The position numbers and the translations under genes are program-made. A stretch of DNA of 64,000 nucleotides, taken from Portulaca oleracea (taxonomy: Eukaryota; Streptophyta; Magnoliopsida; Caryophyllales; Portulacaceae). Of the stretch, positions 32,881 through 45,599 are shown in pieces (within the stretch, counting starts at the first letter, position 1; each line of letters begins with the position of its first letter). The stretch lies in the NCBI GenBank assembly GCA_029582165.1, contig CM055892.1, positions 901,347-965,346 of the forward strand, in the 5' to 3' direction. Below the pieces are notes generated by a model. The model saw only the letters and a program-made list of their open reading frames with translations. It was not told where the DNA came from and did not search any database.

Positions 32881-35800
32881 CAACTTGAGCAAATCAACGC
32901 ACATCTAGAGGGTCAACCACAACCTATGAGAAGAGAGAGATCCTCCCCTAGCCCTATCCATCCTCCTCTTAACTTTGAGTCGAGTCATGATGATATAGAC
33001 TCCATTCTTATGTTCCATTGAAGGGGAAGAGGTGAACAACCATCGGAAGATGATTTGTACACAACGTAAAGGTTGAGCGACTTGAAGTTCAATGGCTCCC
33101 TCAACCTGGATGATTATTTGGAATGGGTGCAATTGGTGGAAATCCTTTTTGAACCTATGGGGTACAATGATGAAAAGGCATTTAAGGGGGCTAGTTTGAG
33201 GCTTACCAAGGTTGCTTAACTATAGCTCGAGAGTGTTAAGGTACAAAGGGCTTAGGATGGCAAAATGGGATATTAATTCGTAGGAGATGCTAAAGAAATT
33301 GATGAAAAAATAGTTTATTCCCAACACTTACAAACAAGACATCTTAAGAAGAATCTTCGCACTTGAGCAAGGGAAAAGCAGCGTTATTGAGTATATTTAG
33401 AGTTCGAGCAATTACTTATCAAGATAGATCTCCAAGAACCTCCAGAGCAAAAAATGATGAGGTTCTCGAACGATTTGTCTCCTTCAATCGCGAAGAAGGT
33501 TGAAATACAACCATATCACTCTCTCAATGACCTATGCAATATTGCAATCAAGATAGAACGAAGGAAGAAAGAGAAGGCTTTCACGAGGTCTGTCAGCTAT
33601 CCTTTTGCTCATCTTACCAGGCCTAACCCCATGATTGCTCCTAGGTCAGATGAAACTAGTTGGATTACGCCGTTACTACCTTGAGTAGATAAGGGCATGA
33701 GAATTGCTTATCCCTCTCCTATAAATTTACCTAAGAAGATGGAAGGAAGGAAGGAAGTGTTTTAAATGTCAAGGTTGTGGTCACTTCCAAGTCGACTTCT
33801 CCACTCAGAGAACTTTAACTGTGTAAGAGATGCAATAAATTAAGGGCGGGCTTTTGAATGTTCGAGAAGAGCCAGAGTTTATTATTGAGCATTGTGACGA
33901 TTTCGAAGATGAAATTCCCGAAGAATTAAGAACCAACAAAGGAGAGTTCACACATATATGCGGCTCCCGTTGACAAGGCGCATCGCGAGTTGATATTCCA
34001 TTCAAGATGTACAGTGAACGACAAGACTTGTGATTTAATTATCGATGGAGGAAGTTGAACAAATATGGTATCATCTTATGTGGTTGAGAAGCTCAGTCTT
34101 CCTCTCATTTCACATCCACGTCCTTACTCTTCTAAGTGGCTCAACGACAAAGGTGAACTTAAGGCAACGAAGCAAGCTTTGATACATTTTTCGATTGGTT
34201 CTAAGTATTATGATTCCATATTATGCAATGTTATGCCTATGAATACGTGCCTATTGGTTCTAAGCATCTGTGGCAATTTGACAAGTATGCCATTCATGAT
34301 GGGATGGAAAACACATACACTTTTGCAATGAACAAAAAGACAGTCACACTTACACCGTTAGCTCCTCTTGAGCTATAACCATCAAAACCCAGGTTCGGAT
34401 GTGAGGAGCCTAAACACTTGTTAGAATGCTATGGAGATGTTTAATGCCTTACTCCTTCTTGAGACCAACAAAACTGATCAAGTGAACCCCTCACACCATC
34501 TTGTAGCCCCTTAGTTGGAACGCTATGGAGATGTTTTTCTTTAAGAATTACCATCGAGTCTTTCACCTATTTGTGTAATTGAGCATCAAGTTGATTTCAT
34601 ACCCAATCCCCCTTTACCCAACAAGGTGATATATAAGTGTCATCCCATGGAAACCAAGGAGTTGTAACGTCAAGTTGATGAGCTCATTGAGCAGGGTTAT
34701 GTTTGAGAAATGTTTTGCTAGTCCCCAAGAAATATGACACTTTTCGAATGTGTGTGGTTAGTCGTACAATGAACACTATCACTATCAAGTATCAATATCC
34801 CATAACACAACTTGATCACATTATGGATGAGCACCATGGTTCGTGCATCTTTTCAAAAATTGACCTTCGACACGGTTATCATCAAATTCGAATGAGGGAA
34901 GGTGATGATTGGAAATAACATTCAAAACGAAAGGAGGCATATATGAGGGGATGATTATGCCATTTGGTCTACCGAATGCTCTTATTATATTCATGAACCT
35001 TATGAATGAGGTTCATCAACTGTTTATTTGAAAGTTTATTGTGGTCTACTTTGACGATATGTTGCTATACTCCAAGAATAAGATTGAGTATCTTGGTCAT
35101 CTTGAGGCAGTGTTCAAAATTTTGATGCACCAAAAGCTATATGGAAAGATAGAAAAGTGTGAATTATTCACACCCAAGTTGTTTTCTTGGGCTACATCGT
35201 CTCCAAGGACGAGATCTCAATGGATCCATCCAAGGTGTAGGCCATTAGAACTTGGCCTAGCCCTTCTTCCATTACATAACGCCCGAGTTTTCATAGTTTA
35301 CCATCATTCTACCCGCGCTTCATCCGAGGATTTAGTACCCTTACGACCCTAATCATAGAGTGTATGAAGAAGGGTACGTTTGAGTGGACTAGAGAGACTC
35401 AAGTTGCTTTTCATAAATTGAAACCCAAGCTTTGTGAGCTCCCATTCTCGCCTTACTGAATTTCACATAAGTTTTTGAAGTTAATTTTTGCGATGTAAAG
35501 TGGGGTGAGTATAAGAGCTATTCTTATGCAAAATCAAAATCTAGTCACATATTTTAGTGAAAAACTCTATGGTTCCCAGAAGAATTATTCAACTTATGAC
35601 AAGGAGTTCTATGCTTTAGTTCAATAATTCAATTATTGATCACATTACCTTTGTCAAAGTGTATTTAAGCTACATTCCAATCACGAGGCCTTGAAATATT
35701 TGAACGGCCAAGACATGCTCAATTCTAGGCATGCAAAGTGGGTAGAGTTCCTTCAAAGTTTTAACTTTGTGGCGAAGCACAAGAAAGGGAGTGTGAATGT

Positions 35801-37060
35801 TGTGTCGGGTACGCTCTTGAGGCATCATTCCTTACTGTCCATTGTGGAAGCTTGAATTCTTAGCTTTCAACACATTAAGGACTTCTTCAAAGAGGATAAG
35901 GGATTTCAACCTTATCTTAAAATAGATAGAGGTTCGTATATAAAGCAAGAAGGTTTCTTCTTTAAGGGAAACAAATTGTGTATATCCCAGTGTCCAGTGC
36001 GAAAGTTGCTTGTCAAGGAGGTGTATAGTAGAGGACTTGTCGGGCATTTGAGCATCAACAAGTCACTTGACATGCTCAAGAAGCACTTTTATTGGCCTAA
36101 GATGGGTGGTGAGGTTCAAGATATGATCTCGAGGTGTGCTACTTGTGGATGAGCTAAGAGCCAATTTCATCAAGGGTTATAGACGCCTTTACCAGTTCCT
36201 TAAGGTCCTTGGGAGGAATTCAATATGAACCTCATCGTGGCACTACCTTGAACTTCACGGGGAAAGACGTTGTTATGGTGATCATGGATAGGTTCTCATA
36301 GATGGTGCACTTCATAGCGTACGAGAAAACCGACGATACGTCCTTTATTATCTCCCTTTTTTTCAAGGAGATTGTGAGGCTTTATGGCATCACGAGGAGC
36401 ATCGTCTCGGACCAGGGCACAAAACTTCTCAACCATTATAATTGGAGATCTTTATCGAAATTATTGGGAACCAAGCTACACTTTAGTACCTCACATCACC
36501 CACAAACTAGCAAACAAACCGAGGTAACCAACAAAACTCTCTCAGCTTTACTTTGTGGATTGGTTGGAAAGAATCTTCAGGATTGGGATTTGAAATTGTG
36601 CTACGTCAGTTTTCTTAAATCGAGCACCTTCCTTTGCTATAGGACGCTCGTCATTTAAAGTTTGTTATGGTGTAAATCCTGTCACCCATTTTGAACTCCT
36701 TTCTCCACCTACAGAGTCGAGGACAACTACGAAGGCTAGTAAAAAGGCAAGGGAGGTAAAAATGCTTTATGAGCAAATCTGAGCACAAACAAAATGGGTA
36801 AATGAAATGTACAATGTCAGGGGGAACCCACATCAGAGGAAAATTATTTTCAAACCAGGCGATCTAGTGTGGCTTCAACTAAGAAAAGAGAGATTCCCTC
36901 AAGGAGCAAAAGCAAGTTGATGTTAAGGAGTAAGGGTTCGTTCAAAGTCTTAGTGCAAATTAATAATAATGCTTAATCTTTGGAACACGAGTGCATAGGC
37001 GTGTCCCCTACATTCAACGTTGGTGATCTAAATCTTAATATCTAGGAGAATGAGACAAAT
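32881..37060 (+). pseudogene. Very decayed Ty3/Gypsy gag-pol, chromovirus-like
   Basis: Conserved blocks survive in order on the plus strand across many stops and shifts. Gag: LDDYLEWVQLVEILFEPMGY at about 33100 and a degenerate zinc knuckle KCQGCGHF near 33760. Protease: LIIDGGS near 34035. RT: FSKIDLRHGYHQIRMREG near 34850 and VYFDDMLLYSKNK near 35045, with YFDD at the active site. RNase H: NYSTYDKEFYAL and SNHEALKYL. Integrase: HLSINKSLDMLKKHFYWPKM, RLYGITRSIVSDQGTK, FSTSHHPQTSKQTEVTNKTL. C-terminal: KPGDLVWLQLRKERFPQ. The latter text suits the CRM/Reina/Galadriel group of chromoviruses; a chromodomain is not visible. It is clearly older than the Tekay copy. Confidence 0.75.
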
Positions 37061-37242
37061 AGAGATTGAGGGCAAGTCCACTCAGAAAGGTGGGGATGGA
37101 GAGGCCCGGGGTTTCCTACTCAACTCTCATCTCGAGGGCTAAGTAACTTGCCACCAAAAATTCTGTATAGTTGTAATTCAACACAGATCATACCCCAAAT
37201 GTATGCTTATAGGCATCCTATGGATGGGCCGGTAACCCCTCT

Positions 37243-37257
37243 AAAGGGGGAGGGAAG
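37243..37257 (+). promoter_or_regulatory. Polypurine tract of the decayed Gypsy element
   Basis: AAAGGGGGAGGGAAG about 180 bp after the end of the pol remnant, just before LTR-like sequence. It would prime plus-strand DNA synthesis. Confidence 0.6.
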
Positions 37258-37258
37258 A

Positions 37259-37698
37259 ATATTTTCTAGTATCGACATTAATAAAGGGATAAAGGAGACT
37301 GTTTTCGGGTAAAGGGAGTGATCTTGACTGGGTAGACAGCTTGAGATCACGGGCATGACCATACAAGTCATAACCGTGACCTCGCAGAGCTTTGTTACTT
37401 TAGCTTGTGGCTTGATTCAAGAGAGGAGTCATGGGCATAACCACCATGGTCACGATCGAGACCCAGTCTGGGCCCTCTTTGGCCTAGTTTTCTTGGGTTG
37501 TTTAAAGTTTTCTCTAGAAGAAGGTCATGGTCATGACTTCCTTAGGTCATACTCATAACCCTCTTATTTTAATTTTCTTCACGTCCGCGACTGGAGCTCT
37601 TTGATTGGACCAGGGTCATGCCTGTAACTTCCTTAGGTCATGCTCATGACCCCGCAAAGTGGAGTTTCCACTCATGCAAGACATCGAGGTCACGCCCG
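37259..37698 (+). repeat. 3' LTR of the decayed Gypsy element, left part, with U3 word array
   Basis: After the polypurine tract come repeated words GGTCATGGTCATGAC, CTTAGGTCATACTCATAACC, GGGTCATGCCTGTAAC, TTAGGTCATGCTCATGACCC and GAGGTCACGCCCG. The LTR is then interrupted by an inverted solo LTR at 37699 and seems to resume at 39182. Confidence 0.55.
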
Positions 37699-39181
37699 TG
37701 TACACCCTGAAAAAAATCGCAGTGGACTTTTCTCATTTGGTGCTACTTTAGGATTAGGAGTCGAATGAGGTTGCTTAGTCCTGAAATAAGGGCACTTTTA
37801 TGAAAGAGCAAATGATTCTCAAGAATCATAAGTTTGAAAATTCAATTGGAAATTTTAACATATTTGAAATAATTAATCTTAATGATTTGCTCGAAAATCA
37901 CCATGTAAAGGACCATATGGGATGAACATAGGTCATTGGACAGACCTTGAAGGCCAAACAATCTTCATTGGGTCAGGCTAGTGATCCATTGTTCATTCGA
38001 CCCAGAAAATGGACAAGAAACAAGGCCAAGGCCATTTGGCCTTGGCTATTGGTTCTTCCCATTTCATGTTCCTTTGTCCTTGCACTTTGATGGCTAAAGT
38101 TAATATTAGATTAATGAAAACAAATGAGAGGAAAAAACTCAAAAAATGAATTGTGCAAAGTATAATTTTTAGAGTCACTAATTGATTAAGGAAATCAATA
38201 AACCTTAAAAGAAAACTTTGGCCAATGAACCCGAAATCTATGTTCGTGGGTAAGGTTACGAGTCTAAGAGTTAGAAAACTCTCGAACTCATCTGTTTCAA
38301 AGATTGACTTCACTAGAATCAATTTGAAATGAGAGAGAGGCGGAAGAGCTTTGGAAGAATTTCATGATTCATGTCATGCATTTGAAATGACTTTTTTACA
38401 AGATTTACAAATGTAACAAAAAGTAGTTTACAAGATTTAAAGTAAAGGAACAAACATGATAACTCTAACCTTTTAAACAAGTAGCATGCAAAAAGAATAG
38501 CTTAGAGGGAGGGAGATAAGAGAAATTCCTGAGGTCAATACATTAGGGGATTTCTTGGTGGATTGGATATATGGAATTAGGGTGGTATTTGTAGGTGAGG
38601 TGAGGGTGGATGAAACAAGGAAACTGAGAACATGATCCATCATTCACTTCCTAAATCCCTCTGTTATGGTCGTTTGGCCTTGATTCGTGCATATGGTGAT
38701 TACGTGAATGCATGCATAAAGGGGGACTTGGTTGTCTGAATCAGCACGCGGATAGGTGACATGGCAGCTGTAAAGGCTGCTTAGCCTTGGGTGTGTTTTC
38801 CTCACACAGATTGCTGACTATTCCCAACTTGGGCCAATCAGAAGCATAGTTATTAAAATCCCGAATCCCGATCCTGATCTACGATCCTACGATTTTAGAA
38901 TTCAAAATCCTCGATGCGATTCTACTATCTACATTCCGATCCATGATCCTGCATGGGTTAATTCCGATCCTGACTGCCCCACAGATCTAAGTTATAATCC
39001 CAATTCTAACAACCTTGGTCTGAAGCTATCCAAGGCCAAATGCCCTTTGGTGCTATTTTTGAATGATTTTTGTGTTTTTTGGGTTTTCTTGGTTTTAGTC
39101 TTTTGGGCTCTTTTGCATGCTAATTTGTTACATAGAGTACACATTATTCTAAAACGCCCGGTACAAAATTCGGTGTCTACG
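37699..39181 (-). mobile_element. Inverted solo LTR, Tat-type
   Basis: Read on the minus strand it begins at 39181 with (T)GTAGACACCGAATTTTGTAC, as do the Tat-type LTRs at 42483 and 43436, and ends TCAGGGTGTACA at 37699. A promoter-like CTACAAATACCACCC lies on the minus strand near 38600. The flanks GCCCG (37694-37698) and GCCTG (39182-39186) fit a 5-bp duplication with one change. No internal domain is present, so this is a solo LTR made by LTR-LTR recombination. A MITE (38845-39018) is nested in it. Confidence 0.65.
38845..39018. mobile_element. Small hairpin MITE, copy 1
   Basis: 174 bp with ends CATAGTTATTAAAATCCCGA and, in reverse, CCAAGGTTGTTAGAATTGGG. The interior is a run of words on GATCCTA/TAGGATC. 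Flanks TCAGAAG and TCTGAAG suggest a 7-9 bp duplication. An oppositely oriented copy lies at 50908-51074. Confidence 0.7.
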
Positions 39182-39561
39182 GCCTGCGACCCTACGAAGA
39201 TCAATGCCTCCTTACGCAAGCCATTAGGTTACAGTCGTGACCTCCTTTTTCACTCGGTATTTGTAATCTTTATTAAGGGCAGTTTAGTCTTTTTAAGTTT
39301 TTGTATTACTTTTGCTAATTTTGGCCAGCTTTAGTCCTCTCCCTACTAAGGAGTATTTTGCTCTTAAGTTGTAATAAACTTGGGGTTAATTATGTCCTTT
39401 TTAGTTAACTTCTCTTGGGGTTTTAACTCTCTTCTTTACCTATATACGGGTAATTGGAAAAGAGAGAAGCTGAACTTAGATGTTTACTGATTTTGTGTTT
39501 TAGACCACTCTCAAAATCTCTCTCAAGCATTCCTTTGCTTTACCCAAGTAGCCTATTTGGT
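39182..39561 (+). repeat. 3' LTR of the decayed Gypsy element, right part
   Basis: Begins GCGACCCTACGAAG and includes CAGTCGTGACCTCC, the same U3 word type as 37.3-37.7 kb. Then comes a TATA-like CTATATACGGG near 39440 and a leader-like end (CTCTCAAGCATTCCTTTGC). Position and words suggest it continues 37259-37698 across the inserted solo LTR. Confidence 0.5.
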
Positions 39562-41300
39562 TGTATAAGGCCCCAAAAATTCAATTCTGAAAGGTTAAAC
39601 ATTGACTAACGCTAACAACGGAAGAGTCAAACTAATGGGCATTACTGTCGTATCCCCGAAGGAATACACGACAAGAATGAAAAAAAAACTAACAAGTACT
39701 AACTATTTACTTTAATTTGACAACCAAAAGAAAAACTCAAATCCTAGAGACAACATAAACCAAATATTAACTAACTTCAAGTCTAAGCATACTAAACTTT
39801 TTTTATAAAACTTTTAACTTCAACATCCTCATATCTAAAACTCGTTCCCATCACTAAACTCTTTATAGTCCTTCAACCAGATTTACTTTAATTTGCTTCG
39901 TGGGAGGATTCAATAATGTCTATCCCTAACTGCCTAAACAGATTAAAATTCATTTCAATTCATTTAGGGGGAGAAGTGAATAAGTTAAACCTTTTCGCAA
40001 ATAGTTTACTTCCAACCCAGAAGTAATATAGTATAGAAATAACAAAACTAAGAAAATATCAAAACAACCATTCAACTCAGAAATCACAATGTTCAGAAAT
40101 CTCAAATGACTTTCAATCTTAGAATCAAGCATTAGATATCTGAATAGTCCTTCAACCAGAAAACAAACCATTATTTTATGATTATCCGAGTGTATTTGCC
40201 TATCCCCAAGATATCAAAACTCAGAATCAAAATAGGATATTAAATTCTCAGAATCTGAACATGGATGGCCATCCCATAAGCAAAATCAAACATGTGTGTA
40301 CATTTAACTTCAGAAACATATCAGAGCATCCCTTGATATCTTGATAACTCCCTTGCAGTAACAGATCATGGTCTTTGGGTCGCTACTCGCAAGCCGCTTA
40401 ATGTTTCAATTTGATTATCAGTATCTTATGAATTACTAGTCATCAAAGTTTAAACAAAACCTAATCAAGTTTCCCATAACTGGCATAATAAAACTCAGAG
40501 GTTAAAAGACTGTCATATTTTACTCAACTCAAAAAATAGCTCACAAACATATAAAGCAGATAGTCTAATTTCATGTTAATCTACAGCGGGATGTATGCTT
40601 CATAGAACATATTAAAACCATAAAATAGTTATAGAGAATCCCAGTGGGCATTAGGGCATAGACATTATCTGGATAACTTCACTTCACTTCACTTCACTTC
40701 AACAAACACACTTGACTCACTAAAATAACGTGGTCTAGATCTTGCCTAAAAATAGAATTGCTTCTATAATCACTAACGTGCCGTCGAAGTTAGTATACAC
40801 TATAAGGTTCTCATCATTCAAGTAATAGCACATTTGAACTACGTAACGCATTTCACATAAATAAACACATTTAAAATAATTAGAACCGGACAAATTACTA
40901 CTCTTGCATTGCAAAGGCCATAATATGACTTCTCAACATCCTATGGACCTAATTCTGGACTTTCTAGAAACCTCAAAATGTCTACTAAAACTCACATGTT
41001 GTCTTTGAAACCTAAAACATACTTTAAGGATGCCAAACACAACCAATAATCAAACTAGTCCAGTTCTCACCCAAGTAGGGTAATTGGGTCATAACTCGAA
41101 TTATACACCTCAAAAGCCTATCCCGTAACAATTCTCTGAAAGTTTAACAAACTAGAGAACTTCAAGGGAAAACGGTTGGGTTAAAACTTGACTACATTAT
41201 TTATGGTGGATTTTCTAATACGACATTGCAAATCTGTCCCGTTTTCGGTTTATTTTTATTTGGTTTTTCCAACCCTAACTCTAATCAACTATTTAGGCTC
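39562..41300 (-). repeat. Inverted, truncated Tekay LTR
   Basis: Reverse complement of the 3' half of the LTR at 1008-4252. The landmarks are the terminal TGTATAAGGCCCC, GTATCCCCGAAGGAATAC, CCAGTGGGCATTAGGGCATA, and, at the far end, AACTCGAATTATACACC and CCGTTTTCGGTTTATTT. It is clearly more diverged than the two LTRs of the intact element. It stops near 41300, about 52% into the LTR. A (CACTT)n expansion at 40677-40701 has grown from GAAGTGAAGT in the parent sequence. Confidence 0.85.
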
Positions 41301-42482
41301 GGTTTTGAGCCTAAATATGTTCCTTTTTGCCTTAGGTTTTCACTCTTTTCCATAGCTATTTATTAGTGTTTTTACTTCTTTTTCTTCTTTTTTTTTGCAG
41401 ATTTTAGGAGCTTTAGACACTTGTGGAGCAAAATTAAAGTGAGCTAAACGAGGCTAATTGGGGCCTAAAAGTAGAGGAGTCAAGTTTTCCTGAGGAAACT
41501 AGACCTTGGAGAAAGAGAACCAAGCCTCAATCCCGGTGTTAGCAGAAGAAACCAAGAGAAAAGCATTGTCAATAGTAGGGTCACGACCGTGACCACCCGC
41601 CTCATGGCTCTGACCCCAGTATACCTTGGTGGGCAAAGTAGGGACGACAAAGGCTTGAAGACAAAAGAAGGGTCACGGTCGTGACCTGCTACCTCACGGC
41701 CATGACGCCATGAAGCCTAGGATTCACAAAAGAAGACATCAGGGTCGTGACCTGCCTCGCACGGCGGTGACCTCCGACGAAGCAAATCTCCTAGGAAGCA
41801 CCTCAGGCCGTGACCTACCTTCACACGACCATGACCTCCTGCAAGCCAAATCTTCCTGGAGGTACCTCACAGACGTGACCTCCAAGGTCACGCCCGAGAA
41901 GTTTGTGAGGAACACTGAAGAATCCTGTATTTCTCCAGGGTCACGGCCGTGACCTCCATGGTCACGCTCGTTTGGGCCGGCTTTGTGACACTAGTATATA
42001 TAGCTTCTTTTCTAGCATTATTAGGGATCCTTTTGTTTACCTTTACTTAGCTTTTCATTCCATAGTTTAGGTTATAGTTAGAGGGTCTAGCCCTTAGATT
42101 AGTTCTTAGGTTAGGTTTAATTCCTTGTAATTAGATTAGGGTTTATGTTTTGTAATTAAGTCTTTCATTCTTGTTCTTTCTACATTGAAGCCTTTAATCT
42201 ATTCCCAATTCTCAGTAAGTTCTTCCTTTTCCTCCTTTATTTTATGCTTCCAATTGATTTACTCCTTGTCTTGATTTGTGTTATTCATGCTTTTGATTAG
42301 ATTGATTAGTATCATTACTTAATTGTTTTCATCATTGCGTTTCTGGATTCATGTCAAGTATTAGTTTGATTGTTGGAGTTTTGTTAGTGTTTACCATGTG
42401 TGAGTAATTCCCTTAGAGTTAGGGGTAATCAGGGACCCTGATGGAGAATTAAGTCTGGATTAGTTGGATTACTGTGATTAGT
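41301..42482 (+). repeat. Athila-type LTR, left part, with strong U3 palindrome array
   Basis: Starts TATTTAGGCTCGGTTTTGAG, the same layout as the Athila LTR at 56492 (TGTTTAGACCCAATTTTGTG). At 41578-41970 lie about ten copies of GGTCACGGCCGTGACC-like words. A TATA-like AGTATATATAGC follows at about 41992, then a leader with TTAGATTAGGGTTTATG. It is interrupted by a Tat LTR at 42483 and appears to resume at 43154-43435 (ATCGATTTAGGTTCC, CTGGCGAGGGGGATCGATG). Confidence 0.6.
41578..41970. promoter_or_regulatory. U3 array of GGTCACGGCCGTGACC-like palindromes
   Basis: Successive words: GGGTCACGACCGTGACC, GGGTCACGGTCGTGACC, GGGTCGTGACCTGCC, AGGCCGTGACCTACC, CACACGACCATGACCTCC, ACAGACGTGACCTCC, AAGGTCACGCCCG, GGGTCACGGCCGTGACCTCC, ATGGTCACGCTCG. 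Most are self-complementary or half-sites. They lie between the LTR start and its TATA box, where enhancer sites would be expected. Confidence 0.65.
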
Positions 42483-43153
42483 TGTAGACACCAGGATTTG
42501 GTACATAAATATATAGCATATCTATATAAAATGAAGTGGAAATAAAGAAGAAGAAGCTGATCGATAAGCTAATTCAGACACCGAATTTTAGCATAGATTT
42601 TATGTACTTTTAAATGTAATTTTTATTATTTTCATTTTATCTATTTTTGGTTAGAAAATTAGAAAAATAAGGGAAGCCAAGCCATGTAAGCCATGCAAGT
42701 CACATGCCAAGACGTTTCAAGATCAAAGCCTAGCAAAAGCATCCAAAATCATCTCATAAACATCAAAACAAGCTTCCACCGTCCAGTATGAACAAGTTGA
42801 CTTTTTCATGCATCTCATTCACACCTCACCGTCCAAAGAATGCATGAAACAATTAGATTCATCTCCCCTCCACCTGGTGGCCGGTCGGCCTTGAGGGCTG
42901 ACCACATGTGGTCAATTGACCATGTGCCGTCGTCCACTCTCATGCAATCCCCTTTACTGCCTAGTTACTTGTGCATTTGACTACGACTTGCAAGAGTGGA
43001 TGTATGTAATGTGCACACATGTATCTCTACTCCCTCCTAAAGCCTATAAATACCACTCTTCTCTCTAGGCTAAAGGCACCAACTCATTCATTCATTCTTC
43101 CCCCAATCCGCGTGGACGTTCGGAAGCCTGAACAGCGAGGAAAAATGTTCACA
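42483..43153 (+). mobile_element. Tat-type LTR with central deletion (solo)
   Basis: Starts TGTAGACACCAGGATTTGGT and ends GGAAAAATGTTCACA. Start and end match the LTR 43436-50418. However, about 1 kb of R/U5 present in that copy (TCTTGTTTTC..., GTGGCGACTCC) is missing here between about 43100 and 43110. The 5-bp TTAGT before it (42478-42482) recurs at 43165-43169, 11 bp after the expected end, so a target duplication is possible but not clean. No internal region follows. Confidence 0.6.
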
Positions 43154-43435
43154 CTAATGAGATGATTAGTGTTCCGCCGTGGATTTCCATGCGATGGGTG
43201 AAGGATACCGGGGGCTGGGAGGCTATGGATCCTTTCAACCATCACTGCTGGAACTCTAGGGTGGTTTAATCGATTTAGGTTCCTTGCTCTGGCGAAAGGG
43301 AATTAGAATAGATTACTTAGGATAGGTTTTCATACTACCAAAGCCCATCATGCACGGGAGTGATGATGGACTTTGGAAAGTACAACATCGATTCATCGCC
43401 CTGGCGAGGGGGATCGATGCTAGCTCGTGCATAGG
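43154..43435 (+). repeat. Athila-type LTR, right part
   Basis: GATACCGGGGGCTGGGAGGC, TTAATCGATTTAGGTTCC, and CATCGCCCTGGCGAGG are of the type found in the 3' part of Athila LTRs. It is separated from 41301-42482 by the Tat LTR and cut by the next Tat LTR at 43436. Confidence 0.45.
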
Positions 43436-43872
43436 TGCAGACACCGAATTTTGGCACATAAAAATATATAGTATATCTGTATATAAAGGGATTAAATAAT
43501 GAAGAAGAAGCCAGAAAATAAAAGCCGAAGTGCGTGCACCTTACACGTACGAACTTGCATTAAAATTGCATGCACAATTACATGCAAACTGTTACGTAAA
43601 AAGCAAGTCATGCAAGCCATGCAAGTCCCATGACCGGAGGTCACAAGATCGAAACCTCACAAAAACATCTCAAAGATGCCTTACAAAACTCAAATACAAT
43701 GCCATTTCCGTCCAGTGTGAATCCACACTTCCGAAGGCAGAATGAGTTCACATCCTGCCATTCATGGATGCATGGACGAAGCAAATGCATCCCCCTCCTC
43801 CGGCCGAGCAGCCTTGACCATCGACCACACGTGGTCAATTGACCACGAGTCACCTCGATCCTCATACACTCC

Positions 43873-44551
43873 TATTCGGTTGTAGATTTTGTGGGTTTTT
43901 AGAAGTAAGGGTTGTCGGTTCAGGGATGGGGTGTTAAGCTAATGAGGAAATTGGTTTGGTAAGAGGTTTTCAAATGCGGAAAGCAATAAATAATTGAAAG
44001 GGAATTAAACTAATCTAAGCATGGGTTCAAAATAATAATACTCAAGAATGTATGAAAAGATGAACTAAACCTAAATTGAACAATAAAGTAAATCTCTATC
44101 TAAGGAAGCAAGTAAAGGCAATGAATGAAAACCTAAATCTAATGAGAACAAGAAATTATACCTTTAAAGCATTAAATATTCACTACTTCTTCATCTCGAA
44201 TCCTTCACCTCGATTTTTCCCCCGAGCAAACAAGAAAATTGTGATTTAGATTATTAAGAATCCTCAAATCCTCACTTGAAGTAGAATTTGTGACTCTTAA
44301 TCCTCCTCCTCACTAAAAGTTGGATTGGTGGTGAACTAGCAGTAGAAAGCTTTGAATGCAAATCAACAATGAAAACTTAGAAAGAGAGAGAGAGAGCGCA
44401 AATTTGGAAATTGCTTGAATTGAAATTGCTTGAAAGAGAGTTGATTACACTGGAAAAAAAAAAGAGAAAACTTGAAGAACAATTAAAGCTTAAAGCAAGA
44501 TAAGAAAGATGCAATAAAACCTAATTCTACTCTAACTAATGATTCTAATTC
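43873..44551 (-). repeat. 3' LTR of the non-autonomous element (truncated)
   Basis: Nearly identical to 47809-48515 (TTCGGTTGTAGATTTTGTGG; AATCTAAGCATGGGTTC; CCTCACTTGAAGTAGAATTT), then diverges after TCTAATTCTAATA. The promoter half with the U3 array is missing in this copy. Confidence 0.85.
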
Positions 44552-44859
44552 TAATAAAATAACGGAGGAGAAACACTTTGTGAGAAGAAAAGGCGAAATT
44601 GAGAAAAGAGGTCGGCACCAAGGAAATTCACACACACGGTCGCGAAGCTAACTTCTCAAACAATGCATTCACTCAACTAAGAACAGTTAATAGGCACTAT
44701 CAAGGCAACTACCAAGAATGTTACTCGACTTCGCAATTTTCACCTCACTCATGCATAGCTTGATGGGTTCCTCGTGCTCAAGTGCAGTGTTTCCGGCTTG
44801 TTTTTGTCCTAGTCAAGGTTTAATTGGATAGAAGTAACTACTCAAAAACCCATGCTCAT

Positions 44860-45215
44860 TATTTAATTAATTAAAGGTGGTTCCTCTCCCTATTTGGTGC
44901 CACCCTTGGCTTGGTGAGGGTCGCAGGTTACATAGAGATCGGTTCCACACTTATTGCATTCAACGCTTTGCTAGATATTGGTTTGTTCGAGAATTGGGCG
45001 GCCCTAAAAGGGGTCTACTCTCCCAGCATAGATCCTTTCCATTCACATACGAGGTGCTTAAGGGGCAAACGATCAATGTAGGTGAACCAACATTTTCACT
45101 TAACTCAACTATTTTTGGTGTTAGTCTTTTCGGGAATTGCACACCCATAAATGGGGTCTACCCTCCCAACACAGGCTACTCCATACGCAAACGAAGTGCT
45201 TAAGGGGTAAGACCG
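44860..45215. repeat. Diverged direct repeat in the 3' untranslated part of the non-autonomous element
   Basis: Two copies about 140-150 bp apart share GGGGTCTAC-CTCCCA, CATACG-ACGA, GTGCTTAAGGGG and CACTTAACTCAACTA-type text. No convincing frame. Confidence 0.5.
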
Positions 45216-45599
45216 TTGTACCACTCATACCAACCCGTGTAGGTGTACTAACTTTCAATTAGTTTCCACTGTTTTTCAACTTTTCTTACTTAGAGCATGG
45301 ATGTTCAAGAAGCTAAAACCTTCCTCCTAAACCAAAACCATCACATTAACTAGCCTAGAAGTGAATTTCTAAGGATACTACATGGTTGCAAATAAAGGTG
45401 AGGTTATTATGTCCAGGAAAAGCAACAATCAAGTTTGAAGCCCATCAAGCATTCACTAACTACTCCTAACTAAGCAATTGCACTATTCTCACAATCAACC
45501 ACACAACCATATGTACAAACTATCCTTAGCCGACAAAAATTTTAAAAATTTCGCCTAATTTCCATGAGACTAAAGATGTTTCTCTTCCAAAAACTGGAA

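Noticed and set aside
37355..37558. His-rich 67-codon frame (HGHNHHGHDRD)
   Set aside because: Translation of GGTCATGGTCATGAC words; a metal-binding protein is not supported.
40321..40701. Possible host promoter with CACTT repeats
   Set aside because: The stretch aligns with the inverted Tekay LTR, and the repeat grew from GAAGTGAAGT of that LTR.
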